From Streptomyces filipinensis (GTDB taxonomy: Bacteria; Actinomycetota; Actinomycetes; Streptomycetales; Streptomycetaceae), in NCBI RefSeq assembly GCF_014649495.1, contig NZ_BMTD01000016.1:62001-126000 (forward strand): a stretch of DNA of 64,000 bases, given 5' to 3'. Under the pieces are notes generated by a model. It saw only the letters and a program-made list of their open reading frames with translations. It made no database searches and was not told the origin of the DNA. This document shows positions 41,589 to 50,195 of this stretch, one piece after another. Numbering within the stretch: position 1 is the first letter of the stretch; the number at the start of each line of letters is the position of its first letter. The translations under genes were made by a program, and so were the position numbers.

Positions 41589-42539
41589 TCAGTCGACCAG
41601 AAGGACCAGCTTCCCCGTGGTCCGTCCGGTGTCGCCCACTTCGTGCGCCTTCGCCGCGTCGGCCAGCGGGAAGGTCCCGGCGATCGTCGCCTTCAGCTTC
41701 CCCGACTCCGCCAGCTCCGCGACCGTCCGCATCCCGGCCCGGTCGGCGTCCACCAGCATGCGCACCGCCCGCACCCCGAGCCGCGCGGCCTCGTCGTGGA
41801 ACTCCCGCGAGCCCACCGGCAGGATCGACACCACGACACCGCCCGGCCGCAGCACCTTCAGCGAGTCGACCGAGGTGTCCCCGCCGAGCGTGTCCAGGAC
41901 GACGTCCACGTCCCGCACCGCCTCCGTGACATCGGTGGACCGGTAGTCGACCGGCTCGTCCACGCCGATCTCCCGCAGGAAGTCGTGCTTGGCGGCGCTG
42001 GCCGTGCCGATCACGTACGCGCCGCGCGCCTTGGCGATCTGCACGGCCACGTGACCGACCCCGCCCGCCGCCGCGTGGATCAGCACCCGCTGCCCGGGCC
42101 GCACGTCCGCGTGCTCGGTCAGCGCCTGCCAGGCGGTCAGGGACACCAGCGGCAGCGCGCCCGCCTGGGTGTGGTCGATCGCGGCCGGCTTGTGCGTCAG
42201 GGCGCGGACCGGGGCGATCGCGTACTCGGCGTGCGAGCCGTGGCCGAAGGGGTAGGGCAGCATGCCGAAGACCTCGTCGCCGGGCTGGAAGGCGGCCACG
42301 CCGATCCCGGTCTCGGCCACCTCTCCGGAGAGGTCCCAGCCGAGGACGAACGGCGGCTCGCCCAGGAACCCGCCGGTGGCCCGGTGCTTCCAGTCGGTGG
42401 GGTTGACCCCGGCGGCCCGCACCCGGACCAGAACCTCGTTCGGACCCGGCTTCGGCCGCTCCACCTGTACTTCCTTCAGGACCTCGGGACCGCCGAGGAC
42501 GTCCTGGCTGATGGCTCGCATCGTGTTCACATCGCTCAT
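41589..42539 (-). CDS. NADP-dependent quinone oxidoreductase-like MDR enzyme
   Basis: This is a 316-residue medium-chain dehydrogenase/reductase of the quinone oxidoreductase group. The cofactor motif is VLIHAAAGGVGHVAVQIAKARG; VGVNPTDWKHRATGG-like N-terminal features (RAAGVNPTDWKHR) are typical. No catalytic zinc ligands. The ATG at 42539 is preferred to a GTG at 42545. It diverges from a GlxA-type regulator gene with 71 bp between the starts, and the shared palindrome suggests direct control. Confidence 0.86.
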   Translation of the reverse strand: MSDVNTMRAISQDVLGGPEVLKEVQVERPKPGPNEVLVRVRAAGVNPTDWKHRATGGFLGEPPFVLGWDLSGEVAETGIGVAAFQPGDEVFGMLPYPFGHGSHAEYAIAPVRALTHKPAAIDHTQAGALPLVSLTAWQALTEHADVRPGQRVLIHAAAGGVGHVAVQIAKARGAYVIGTASAAKHDFLREIGVDEPVDYRSTDVTEAVRDVDVVLDTLGGDTSVDSLKVLRPGGVVVSILPVGSREFHDEAARLGVRAVRMLVDADRAGMRTVAELAESGKLKATIAGTFPLADAAKAHEVGDTGRTTGKLVLLVD

Positions 42540-42576
42540 GGTCACCCAGCCTGCCCGGCTTCGCGCCTCCGGGAAA

Positions 42577-42590
42577 TGGCATGATTGCCA
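42577..42590. promoter_or_regulatory. TGGCA-TGAT-TGCCA operator
   Basis: A perfect 14-bp palindrome with 5-bp arms lies midway between the oxidoreductase and regulator starts. It overlaps the -35 region of the regulator promoter, whose -10 TAGGAT follows at 42599-42604. TGGCA/TGCCA half-sites are typical of AraC/GlxA-type targets. Confidence 0.65.
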
Positions 42591-42598
42591 AGCTTCGC

Positions 42599-42604
42599 TA
42601 GGAT
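42599..42604 (+). promoter_or_regulatory. Consensus -10 box of a leaderless transcript
   Basis: TAGGAT is a perfect Streptomyces vegetative -10 hexamer and ends six bases before the ATG at 42611. No ribosome site can fit, so the mRNA is probably leaderless. Confidence 0.6.
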
Positions 42605-42610
42605 CGTGCC

Positions 42611-43579
42611 ATGCATGACATGGAGCTGCGCACCCGGCCGCCGGAGCGGGTGGTCGTCCTGGCGCTGGACGGCGTCTACCCCTTCGAGCTGGGCATCCCC
42701 AGTCGTATCCTCGGCGCCGCCGACGGCCACTACGAGGTGCTGACCTGCACGGTCGACGGCCGGCCGGTGCGCACCAGCGCCGACTTCACGATCGGCGTCG
42801 CCCACGGCCCGGAGCTCCTGGAGACGGCGGACACGGTGGTGGTCACCTCCATGCCGCCCGCGTACATCCCCGCTCAGCTGCCGGACGAGGTCGCCGCGGC
42901 CCTGGCCCGCATCCGCCCGGACGCCCGGATCGTCTCCATCTGTACCGCCGCCTTCGTCCTCGCCGAGGCCGGTCTGCTCGACGGCCGCCGGGCGACCACG
43001 CACTGGCAGGTCGCCGAGCTGTTCCGCCGTCGCTTTCCCCGGGTCGACCTCGACCCGGACGTCCTCTTCGTCGACGACGGCCGGATCCTCACCTCGGCCG
43101 GGGCCGCCTCGGGCGTCGACATCTGCCTGCACATCGTGCGCACCGACCACGGCAGCGAGCTGGCCAACTCGGTCGCCCGCCGCTGTGTCGTCCCGCCGTT
43201 CCGGGACGGCGGCCAGGCCCAGTACATCGAGCAGCCGGTCCCCGTCAGCGGCGCGGCGAGCACGGCCGCGACCCGGGCCTGGGCCCTGGAGCGCCTGGAC
43301 GAGCCGCTCACCCTGTCCGACCTGGCCGGCCACGCCCGGATGAGCCTGCGCACCTTCGCCCGCCGCTTCGGCGACGAGGTCGGCCTCAGCCCCGGCCGCT
43401 GGCTGATCCAGCAGCGCGTCGCCCGCGCCCGGCACCTGCTGGAGGCCAGCGACCTGCCGGTGGACCGGATCGCCGCCGAGGTCGGCTTCGCCACCGGCGC
43501 CTCGCTGCGCCAGCACCTGCACGCGGCGATCGGCGTGTCCCCGCAGACGTACCGCCGCACCTTCCAGCAGGCCCGCTGA
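42611..43579 (+). CDS. GlxA-type AraC-family transcriptional regulator
   Basis: This is a 322-residue regulator with an N-terminal DJ-1/PfpI-like amidotransferase domain (VVVLALDGVYPFELGIPSRI; cysteine in VSICTAAFVLAEAGLLDGR) and a C-terminal AraC double helix-turn-helix (LTLSDLAGHARMSLRTFARRF and IAAEVGFATGASLRQHL). The N-terminal fold binds small effectors and is usually catalytically inactive. It is transcribed away from the quinone oxidoreductase gene, its likely target. Confidence 0.9.
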   Translation: MHDMELRTRPPERVVVLALDGVYPFELGIPSRILGAADGHYEVLTCTVDGRPVRTSADFTIGVAHGPELLETADTVVVTSMPPAYIPAQLPDEVAAALARIRPDARIVSICTAAFVLAEAGLLDGRRATTHWQVAELFRRRFPRVDLDPDVLFVDDGRILTSAGAASGVDICLHIVRTDHGSELANSVARRCVVPPFRDGGQAQYIEQPVPVSGAASTAATRAWALERLDEPLTLSDLAGHARMSLRTFARRFGDEVGLSPGRWLIQQRVARARHLLEASDLPVDRIAAEVGFATGASLRQHLHAAIGVSPQTYRRTFQQAR

Positions 43580-43623
43580 ACGGCTCCGGACGCTGCGGCG
43601 GGCGACGGCGGCCGCCCGCACGC

Positions 43624-45258
43624 TCACCCGGCCGCGTACACCCGCTCACCCCCCACGTAGGTGAGCGCCACCGCGGTCTGCGCGATCTCCTCCGGCGGCC
43701 CGGCGAACGGGTCGCGGTCCAGGACCACCAGATCGGCGAGCGCCCCGACGGCCACCCGGCCGGAGTCGTCCAGATGGTTCACGTACGCCGATCCCGCCGT
43801 GTACGCCGTCAGCGCCTCCGCGAGGCCGAGCCGTTCCCCGGGCAGGAACACCGGCCCGGTGCCGCCCGGCTCCACCCGGTTGACCGCGACATGGATGCCC
43901 TGCAGCGGATCGGGGCTGCTCACCGGCCAGTCGCTGCCCGCCGCGAGGCGGGCGCCCGAGCGCAGCAGCGCGCCGAACGGGTACTGCCAGGCGGCCCGTT
44001 CGGGCCCGAGGAAGGGGATGGTCAGCTCGTCCATCTGCGGCTCGTGCGCGGCCCACAGCGGCTGGATGTTCGCGGTGGCGCCGAGCCGGGCGAAGCGCGG
44101 TACGTCGTCGGGGTGCACGACCTGCAGGTGCGCGAGGTGCGGCCGGGTGTCGCTCGGCCCGTTGGCGGCGCGGGCCGCCTCGACCGCGTCCAGCGCGTCG
44201 CGCACGGCCCGGTCGCCCAGCGCGTGGAAGTGGCACTGGAAGCCGAGGGCGTCCAGCTCGGTGACGTACTCGGGCAGGCGGCCGGGGTCGATGAAGCTCT
44301 TGCCGCGGTTGGCGGTGGCGCAGCCGCACCGGTCCAGATAGGGGTCGAGCAGCGCGGCCGTGTGGTTCTCGGCGACCCCGTCCAGCATCAGCTTCACCGT
44401 TCCCGCCCGGAACCGGCCGTGGCTCAACGCCGCCCGCTTCTCGGCCAGTTCGGGGATCTGCTCGGCCCCCCGCTCCCGGTCCCACCACAGCGCGCCCACC
44501 ACCCGCGCGGTCAGCGAGCCGTCCCGTGCCGCCGTGCGGTAGGCCTCGGCCGGGTCGTCCATGCCCAGGAAGTCACCGACCAGGGCGTCCTGCCAGGCGG
44601 TGATGCCGAGCGCGTGCAGATGCCGCTGGGCGTGCAGCAGCGCGGCCAGGCGGTCGGCCGGTGTGGCCGGCGGGGTGAGCCGGCCCACGAGCTGCATCGC
44701 CCCCTCCTGGAGCGTGCCGCTCGGCTCTCCGGAGGCGTCCCGCTCGATCCGGCCGTCGGCCGGGTCGGGGGTGTCGCGGTCGATCCCGGCCAGCCTCAGG
44801 GCGCGGCTGTTGACCCAGGCACCGTGGTGGTCCCGGTTGGGCAGATACACCGGCCGGTCCGGCACGACCGCGTCCAGCAGCTCCTTCGTCGGCGTACCGC
44901 CCGCGAACGCCTCCATCGACCAGCCGCCGCCGAGGATCCACTCCCGCCCGGGATGCGCCTCGGCGTAGGCGCGTACGGCGGCCACGGTGTCCGCGGCGGT
45001 CGTGGCGCCGCTCAGGTCGCACTGGGCCAGCTCCAGCCCCGCCGGCACCGGGTGGACGTGCGCGTCCTGGAAGCCGGGCAGCAGCAGCCGTCCGGCGAGG
45101 TCGACCACCTCGGTGCGCGGCCCGGCCAGCTCGCGCAGCTCCTCGCCGCCGACGGCGGTGATACGGCCCCCGGTGACGGCTACGGCGGTCGCGGTACGGG
45201 CCTCGGGCGCCTCAGGGGTGAGGACGGCGCCGCCGGTGAACAGCAGATCAGCGTGCAT
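43624..45258 (-). CDS. YtcJ-type amidohydrolase
   Basis: This is a 544-residue amidohydrolase of the amidohydrolase_3 group (YtcJ, N-substituted formamide deformylase NfdA). Metal ligands are in LLPGFQDAHVHP (H-x-H), FHALGDRAV and the closing Asp in AAGSDWPVSSPDP. The C-terminal ADLVVLDRDPF is standard. It is 20 bp downstream of the amino-acid permease gene, so the two probably take up and hydrolyse one amide or N-acyl compound, under the divergent TetR regulator. No signal peptide. Confidence 0.88.
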   Translation of the reverse strand: MHADLLFTGGAVLTPEAPEARTATAVAVTGGRITAVGGEELRELAGPRTEVVDLAGRLLLPGFQDAHVHPVPAGLELAQCDLSGATTAADTVAAVRAYAEAHPGREWILGGGWSMEAFAGGTPTKELLDAVVPDRPVYLPNRDHHGAWVNSRALRLAGIDRDTPDPADGRIERDASGEPSGTLQEGAMQLVGRLTPPATPADRLAALLHAQRHLHALGITAWQDALVGDFLGMDDPAEAYRTAARDGSLTARVVGALWWDRERGAEQIPELAEKRAALSHGRFRAGTVKLMLDGVAENHTAALLDPYLDRCGCATANRGKSFIDPGRLPEYVTELDALGFQCHFHALGDRAVRDALDAVEAARAANGPSDTRPHLAHLQVVHPDDVPRFARLGATANIQPLWAAHEPQMDELTIPFLGPERAAWQYPFGALLRSGARLAAGSDWPVSSPDPLQGIHVAVNRVEPGGTGPVFLPGERLGLAEALTAYTAGSAYVNHLDDSGRVAVGALADLVVLDRDPFAGPPEEIAQTAVALTYVGGERVYAAG

Positions 45259-45278
45259 GATGCCTTTCCTGGAAGGTG

Positions 45279-46781
45279 TCAGTGGGAGGTGGTGAGCAGC
45301 TCGGGCGCGTCGGCGTCGGTGCCCGCTCCGGTGTGGAAGTACGGTGACCTGCGCACCCATTTGGCATACGCGGCCACCGCGAACCCGGACACGATCATCG
45401 CGACCGGCATGAGCAGCAGGAACCAGCCGTTGTCCGCGCGCGGTTCGAGGTGGTCGGCGGACGCGTAGAAGGACCAGCCGAGGTAGCCGCCGAGGCCCAG
45501 CAGGGCCAGCGCGCTGAGCGCGGGCAGCAGCACCGCCCGCACGCCCTGGCGCCAGTCGGCCCGCAGCAGAGCGCGGAAGCGCACGGCGGCCGCCAGCGCG
45601 GTCAGCGCGTAGGACAGGGCGACGACGATGCCGACGGCGTTCACGATCGCGTCGATCATGTCGGCGAGCCGCGGGATGACCAGCGCGCCCGCCGCCACCG
45701 CGACGGCCAGCGCCCCGATCAGCAGCGTCCCGGCCGCCGGAGTCCCGTACCGGGCACTGACCTTGGACCACACCGGTCCGAGGGTACGGTCCCGGCTCAT
45801 CGCGAACATGCCGCGCGCCGTCGGGATGACCCCGGCCTGGAGCGAGGCCACCGCCGAGAACATCAGCGCCACCAGCGGCAGCGCGGCCAGCGGCTGGTCG
45901 GCGAGCCGGTCCCCGTAGTACGCGAGCCCCTGCGCCCCGTGACCGGCCAGCTCCCCCGGGGACAGCACCCGTTGGAAGGCCAGGGAGCCCAGCAGGAACA
46001 GGCCGAGCATCGTGACCAGGGTGATGGTCCCGGCCCGGGAGGCGTCCTCGGGGTCCCGCACCTCCTCGTTGACCGTGAACGCGGCCTCGAACCCCCAGTA
46101 GCAGAACACCGACAGCAACAGGCCCTGCGCCAGCGCGGTCGGCGAGGGGATCGCGAACGGGTCGAACCAGGAGAGGCGGAAGGAGTGCGCTCCGGTGACG
46201 ATGCCGTAGCCGCAGAACCCGAGCAGGACGACGTACTCGAAGACCAGCAGACCGGACTGCAGCCGGGCCGCCGTGCGCACACCGGTCACGGCGGTCAGGG
46301 TGACGGCGGCCAGCACGACGATGCCGACCGCCGTCGTCTGCGCGGTGGAGTCCGGGTCGAGACCGAGCGAGCCGACCCGGTGCAGGCCCGCCTCCCCGGC
46401 CAGCTGCAGCAGCGCCGAGCCGGTGACCGCCGTGGTGTAGGCGAGGAACGCCACGCTGGCCACGACGTTCACCCAGCCGACCAGGAAGCCGAGCCAGGGG
46501 CTGAGGGAACGGCCCACCCACACATAGCCGTTGCCCGCGTTCGGCTCCACCCGGTTCAGCCGCGCGTAGGCCCCGGCGATGCCGAGGACGGGCAGGAACG
46601 CCAGCAGCATGATCGCGGGCAGATGCGGGCCGACCACGCCCGCGGTCACACCGAGCCCGATGCCGATGCTGGTCGTGGCGGCCGTACTGGAGGCGGCGAC
46701 GGCGACGCCGTCCACCACGCTCAGGGATCTGCGCAGCTCGGGCCGCGCGGGGGGATCCGCTCCGAAGGGGCTGTCGCTCAT
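45279..46781 (-). CDS. APC-family amino acid/polyamine permease
   Basis: This is a 500-residue inner-membrane transporter with about 12-14 spans. The N-terminal sequence RRSLSVVDGVAVAASSTAATTSIGIGLGV and the motif NRVEPNAGNGYVWVGRSL fit the APC superfamily (the glutamate/glycine-rich first spans). FCYWGFEAAFTVNEEVRDPE is the conserved loop after span 6. The ATG at 46781 is preferred to one 25 residues earlier that would add a basic tail. It precedes the amidohydrolase in one transcript. Confidence 0.88.
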   Translation of the reverse strand: MSDSPFGADPPARPELRRSLSVVDGVAVAASSTAATTSIGIGLGVTAGVVGPHLPAIMLLAFLPVLGIAGAYARLNRVEPNAGNGYVWVGRSLSPWLGFLVGWVNVVASVAFLAYTTAVTGSALLQLAGEAGLHRVGSLGLDPDSTAQTTAVGIVVLAAVTLTAVTGVRTAARLQSGLLVFEYVVLLGFCGYGIVTGAHSFRLSWFDPFAIPSPTALAQGLLLSVFCYWGFEAAFTVNEEVRDPEDASRAGTITLVTMLGLFLLGSLAFQRVLSPGELAGHGAQGLAYYGDRLADQPLAALPLVALMFSAVASLQAGVIPTARGMFAMSRDRTLGPVWSKVSARYGTPAAGTLLIGALAVAVAAGALVIPRLADMIDAIVNAVGIVVALSYALTALAAAVRFRALLRADWRQGVRAVLLPALSALALLGLGGYLGWSFYASADHLEPRADNGWFLLLMPVAMIVSGFAVAAYAKWVRRSPYFHTGAGTDADAPELLTTSH

Positions 46782-46907
46782 GGCCGGCTCTCCGCTCGCA
46801 CCGCGGGGCCCTGGACGGCCCCGGTGACCGGACATGAAACTGCCCGGGCACTCCACAGGTCAACGGTGTTGTCATAAGGTGCGGGGCAACGTCCCGAGGG
46901 AGGCCCC

Positions 46908-47627
46908 ATGACCGACCGTGTCGTCCCGCCCGCCGCCCGGCAGCGCCGCCGCCCCACCAAACAGGGCGTCGTCCTCTCCCCGGAACTGATCGTGGAGACC
47001 GCCCTGCGGCTGATCGAGGAGCACGGCGCCGACGCGCTCTCCGTGCGCCGCCTCGGCCGTGCCCTGGGCGCCGACCCGAGCTCCCTGTACCGGTACTTCC
47101 GGCACACCGACGATCTGATGCTGGCCGTCGCCGACGAGCTGATCGGCCGTACCCTGCGCACCTGGCGGCCCACCGGCGACTGGCTCGCCGACCTGCGCGA
47201 CCTCGGCCTGCGGATGCACGCCGGCGCCCTCGCGCACCCGCGGGCGGCGATGCTCAGCGCCCACCGCGTCACCGGGCGCGTCCATGAGATCCAGGCCGTG
47301 GAGAGCATCCTCGGCGTGCTGCGCCGGGCGGGGTTCCCGGACCCGGAGGCGGTGCGGATCTACCACGCCTTCGTCGACCAGGCCCTCGCCTTCGGCGCGC
47401 TGGACTCCGCGGGCACCGCCCTGCCCCGGGCCGCGCGCGAGGCCGAGGCGGAGGTGTGGCGCAGCACCTACGGCCGGCTGCCCGCCGACACCCACCCGCA
47501 CATCGCGGCCACCGCGTCCCGCCTCGTCGCCACCATGCGCTCCAGCTCCTACCCGGCCGCCCTCGAACTGCTCCTGACGGCCGCACGGACACACCTTGAT
47601 CACGTTCGTGCGGGGACGGGGGAGTGA
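46908..47627 (+). CDS. TetR-family regulator of the permease-amidohydrolase unit
   Basis: This is a 239-residue repressor with an N-terminal helix-turn-helix (ETALRLIEEHGADALSVRRLGRALG, SSLYRYFRHTDDL) and a TetR_C-type ligand domain (tetracyclin-repressor-like C-terminus with LGLRMHAGALAHPRAA). It diverges from the permease gene with 126 bp between the starts. A -10 like TAAGGT (46875-46880) and the ribosome site GGGAGG precede it. No long palindrome was found in the gap, only a short CAAC-GGT-GTTG at 46861-46870. Confidence 0.87.
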   Translation: MTDRVVPPAARQRRRPTKQGVVLSPELIVETALRLIEEHGADALSVRRLGRALGADPSSLYRYFRHTDDLMLAVADELIGRTLRTWRPTGDWLADLRDLGLRMHAGALAHPRAAMLSAHRVTGRVHEIQAVESILGVLRRAGFPDPEAVRIYHAFVDQALAFGALDSAGTALPRAAREAEAEVWRSTYGRLPADTHPHIAATASRLVATMRSSSYPAALELLLTAARTHLDHVRAGTGE

Positions 47628-47671
47628 CGGCCACACTGGACGGGATCCGTATCGTGAGGAGGCAGTACGAC

Positions 47672-48136
47672 ATGACCCCACCGCCCGCCCGCACCCCCGC
47701 GGAGCGCAAGAAGGACACGCTGCACCGGCTGGAGCACGACGTCGACGTCTGGGTCGCCACCGCCGGATCCGACGGCTCCGCCCCCTATCTCGTGCCGCTG
47801 TCCTTCGTGTGGGACGGCGCCACCCTGCTCATCGCCACCCCGGCCGAGAGCCCCACCGGACGCAACCTCGTGGCCGGCGGCCGGGCCCGACTCGGCCTCG
47901 GCCCGACGCGGGACGTCGTCATGATCGAGGGCACGGTCCAGGTGGTGACTCCGGAGGACCTGCCCGAGGAGGACGCCGAGGTGTTCGCCGGCAAGACCGG
48001 CTTCGACCCCCGTCAACTGTCCACGCGCTACCTGTACTTCAAGATCCTCCCGCAGCGCGTCCAGGCCTGGCGCGAGGAGAACGAGCTGCGCGGCCGGGAG
48101 CTGATGCGGGACGGAAGGTGGCTGCTCGCCGACTGA
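47672..48136 (+). CDS. Pyridoxamine 5'-phosphate oxidase-like FMN/F420-binding protein
   Basis: This is a 154-residue split-barrel flavin/F420-binding protein. Conserved parts are VDVWVATAGSDGSAPYLVPLSF, LLIATPAESPTGRNL and RARLGLGPTRDVVMIEGTV. Actinobacterial members often reduce small molecules with F420H2. The ATG at 47672 is chosen because GAGGAGG lies eight bases upstream; an in-frame GTG at 47624 overlaps the TetR gene's stop. It may be part of a short + strand unit with TetR and the VOC protein. Confidence 0.85.
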   Translation: MTPPPARTPAERKKDTLHRLEHDVDVWVATAGSDGSAPYLVPLSFVWDGATLLIATPAESPTGRNLVAGGRARLGLGPTRDVVMIEGTVQVVTPEDLPEEDAEVFAGKTGFDPRQLSTRYLYFKILPQRVQAWREENELRGRELMRDGRWLLAD

Positions 48137-48186
48137 ACGCGGCGAGCCGGGATATCCGCAGGAAGAGGACATCCCCGGGAGGAAGC

Positions 48187-48579
48187 ATGGCAGTGGTGAA
48201 AGCGGGCGTCGTGGTGCTGGACTGCGCCGAGCCCGAGAAACTCGCCGAGTTCTACAGGGAGTTGCTGGCGGGTGAGCAGACGGGCGCGTCGGCCAACCTG
48301 GTGGAGATCCGGGGGGCCGACGGCATCCGGCTGGCCTTCCGCCGCGATGTGAACGCCACCCCGCCCAGCTGGCCGCGCCCGGAGAACTCCCTCCAGGCCC
48401 ATCTCGACTTCCTGGTCGAGGACCTGGACGAGGCCGAGCGGCGGGTGGTGGGACTCGGCGGCCGGCCACTCGACACGAAGGACCCGGCGGGGCCGTACGA
48501 GGAACGCGGCTACGCCGACCCCGCCGGCCACTCCTTCACCCTGCGCCTGGTGCCTACGGCGGCCCCGAAGCAGGGCTGA
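48187..48579 (+). CDS. VOC-family (glyoxalase-like) protein
   Basis: This is a 130-residue protein of two beta-alpha-beta-beta-beta units, the vicinal-oxygen-chelate fold. VVVLDCAEPEKLAEFYRELL opens the first half and LQAHLDFLVEDLDEAERRVV the second, ending in YADPAGHSFTL. A full metal triad is not evident (HLDF retained), so it may be a binding protein or a mycothiol-linked enzyme. GGGAGG precedes the ATG. It is 50 bp after the split-barrel gene. Confidence 0.83.
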   Translation: MAVVKAGVVVLDCAEPEKLAEFYRELLAGEQTGASANLVEIRGADGIRLAFRRDVNATPPSWPRPENSLQAHLDFLVEDLDEAERRVVGLGGRPLDTKDPAGPYEERGYADPAGHSFTLRLVPTAAPKQG

Positions 48580-48586
48580 GCGCGAG

Positions 48587-48646
48587 TCCCCCGAAAGGGG
48601 TGCGGGGAACCGCGCGACCAGCCACGACGATCCCGCAGCCGGCCGC
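48587..48646 (+). repeat. Copy B of the interspersed repeat, with hairpin
   Basis: CCCC-CGAAA-GGGG starts eight bases after the VOC gene stop, followed by GGGGAACCGCGCGACC, AGCCACGACG and CCCGCAGCC. The order and spacing match copy A at 31901-31957. The first hairpin could act as a terminator for the VOC gene. Confidence 0.65.
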
Positions 48647-48740
48647 GGACCCGGCACCCCTGCGGCGCCGCCCCGGACGGGCCCCGACGCCGCAGCCGGG
48701 CGCGGCCCGCACCCCCGCGGCGCTGCCCTGGACGGCCACC

Positions 48741-49043
48741 TCAGTCCCGGCCGCCCTTCTCCACCACCGGCCACTGTCCCGTCGACCGCGCGATGGCCTT
48801 CGCCCCCGTGCGGTCCACCGCGCTGCGCACCACCGCGAAGATCGCCCCCTGGACCGCCGCGGCCAGCAGGATCTCGCCCCAGCCGCGGTCCGGGTCCAGG
48901 GCGTCGGGCGCGTCGTCCTCGTGCCGGATCGCCTTCCACGCCTGCCGGAAGGCCATTCCGGCCAACGCTCCACCCGCCCAGCTCAGTACGAAACCGACCG
49001 GCTGGTAGACGAAGGGAAGCTTTTTCTTCTTTGTCCTGGCCAT
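48741..49043 (-). CDS. DUF4235 membrane protein
   Basis: This is a 100-residue integral membrane protein of the DUF4235 family, with two spans (VGFVLSWAGGALAGMAFRQAW and ILLAAAVQGAIFAVVRSAV) separated by an acidic loop (HEDDAPDALDPDRGWGE), which is the family layout. The N-terminus is basic (ARTKKKK), placing it inside the cell. The function is unknown. It lies 35 bp downstream of the glutathionyl-hydroquinone reductase-like gene on the same strand. Confidence 0.85.
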   Translation of the reverse strand: MARTKKKKLPFVYQPVGFVLSWAGGALAGMAFRQAWKAIRHEDDAPDALDPDRGWGEILLAAAVQGAIFAVVRSAVDRTGAKAIARSTGQWPVVEKGGRD

Positions 49044-49078
49044 GTGCGACTCCTTCCTTGTCGGACGGCCCCCGGCCC

Positions 49079-50098
49079 TCAACCGGGTCGTCCCGCGGGG
49101 GCCACCTGTTCGCCCGGGGGCACCGGTCCCGGCGGTGTGCCGTCGCCGAACGGCCGGCCGCCCAGCTTCTCGCGGTGGTGCGGACTCAGCCAGCCGGCGA
49201 GGTCCGGTCCCAGGGGCACGATGCCGGTGGGGTTGATACCGGTGTGCACCTGGTAGTAGTGCCGCTTGATGTGGTCGAAGTCGACCGTGTCCCCGAACCC
49301 CGGTGTCTGGAACAGGTCGCGGGCGTACGCCCACAGCACCGGGTTCTCCGCGAGCTTCCAGAGGTTGCACTTGAAGTGGCCGTGGTAGACGGCGTCGAAC
49401 CGGACCAGCGTGGTGAACAGCCGGATGTCCGCTTCCGTGAGGGTGTCGCCGACCAGATACCGCTGTTCCGCCAGCCGCTCGGCGAGCAGTTCCAGCCGCC
49501 GGAAGACGCCCGCGCACGCCTCCTCGTACTCCTTCTGGTGGGTGGCGAACCCGGCCCGGTACACACCGTTGTTCACGTCCGTGTACACCTCGGCCATCAC
49601 CTGGTCGATCTCCTCGCGCCGGCCGGCCGGGTAGAGGTCGGGCGCGCCGGAGCGGTGCAGGGCCGTCCACTCGGTGGCCAGGTCCAGGGTGAGCCGCTGG
49701 TAGTCGTTGGTGACCAGCCTCCCGCTGGGCACGTCCACGACCGCGGGCACGCTGACCCCGCCGGGGTACCCGGTTTCACGCCGGTCGTAGGCCTCGCTCA
49801 GGAACCTGATGCCGAGCACCGGGTCCCGGCCGCCCGGGTCCAGGGTGAACCGCCAGCTGCGGTCGTCCTGGATCGGGTCCGCGACGGCCATCGGCAGCGC
49901 GTCCTCCAGTCCGAGCAGCCGCCGCGAGATCACCGCCCGGCTGGCCCACGGACAGGCACGGGAGACCACCAGCCGGTAGCGGCCCGCCCGCACCGGCCAG
50001 CCGTCCCGGCCGTCGGCGGTGATCCGGTCCGTGAAGTAGCTCCTGGACCGGCTGAACGTCTTGTGGCCGTAGCCACGGTTGCCGTCGCCGTCCTCCAT
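49079..50098 (-). CDS. Glutathionyl-hydroquinone reductase-like protein (ECM4/YqjG family)
   Basis: This is a 339-residue xi-class glutathione-transferase homologue. The catalytic cysteine is in SRACPWASRAVI (about 49-60), followed by the thioredoxin-fold substrate loop VSVPAVVDVPSGRLVTNDY. The helical domain has TLTEADIRLFTTLVRFD and the family's YHGHFKCNL. Streptomycetes make mycothiol rather than glutathione, so it probably uses mycothiol or recycles mycothionyl-hydroquinones; this is inference. It diverges from the CDF gene. Confidence 0.88.
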   Translation of the reverse strand: MEDGDGNRGYGHKTFSRSRSYFTDRITADGRDGWPVRAGRYRLVVSRACPWASRAVISRRLLGLEDALPMAVADPIQDDRSWRFTLDPGGRDPVLGIRFLSEAYDRRETGYPGGVSVPAVVDVPSGRLVTNDYQRLTLDLATEWTALHRSGAPDLYPAGRREEIDQVMAEVYTDVNNGVYRAGFATHQKEYEEACAGVFRRLELLAERLAEQRYLVGDTLTEADIRLFTTLVRFDAVYHGHFKCNLWKLAENPVLWAYARDLFQTPGFGDTVDFDHIKRHYYQVHTGINPTGIVPLGPDLAGWLSPHHREKLGGRPFGDGTPPGPVPPGEQVAPAGRPG

Positions 50099-50195
50099 GT
50101 CTCCTCCTCGCCGCCGGGTGCTTCTCGCATCCGCATTCCCCGTTTTCCGCCGCCCGCACGGTGTGATCCGCCCGCTCGGGGGCAGTCGTCGTCAG

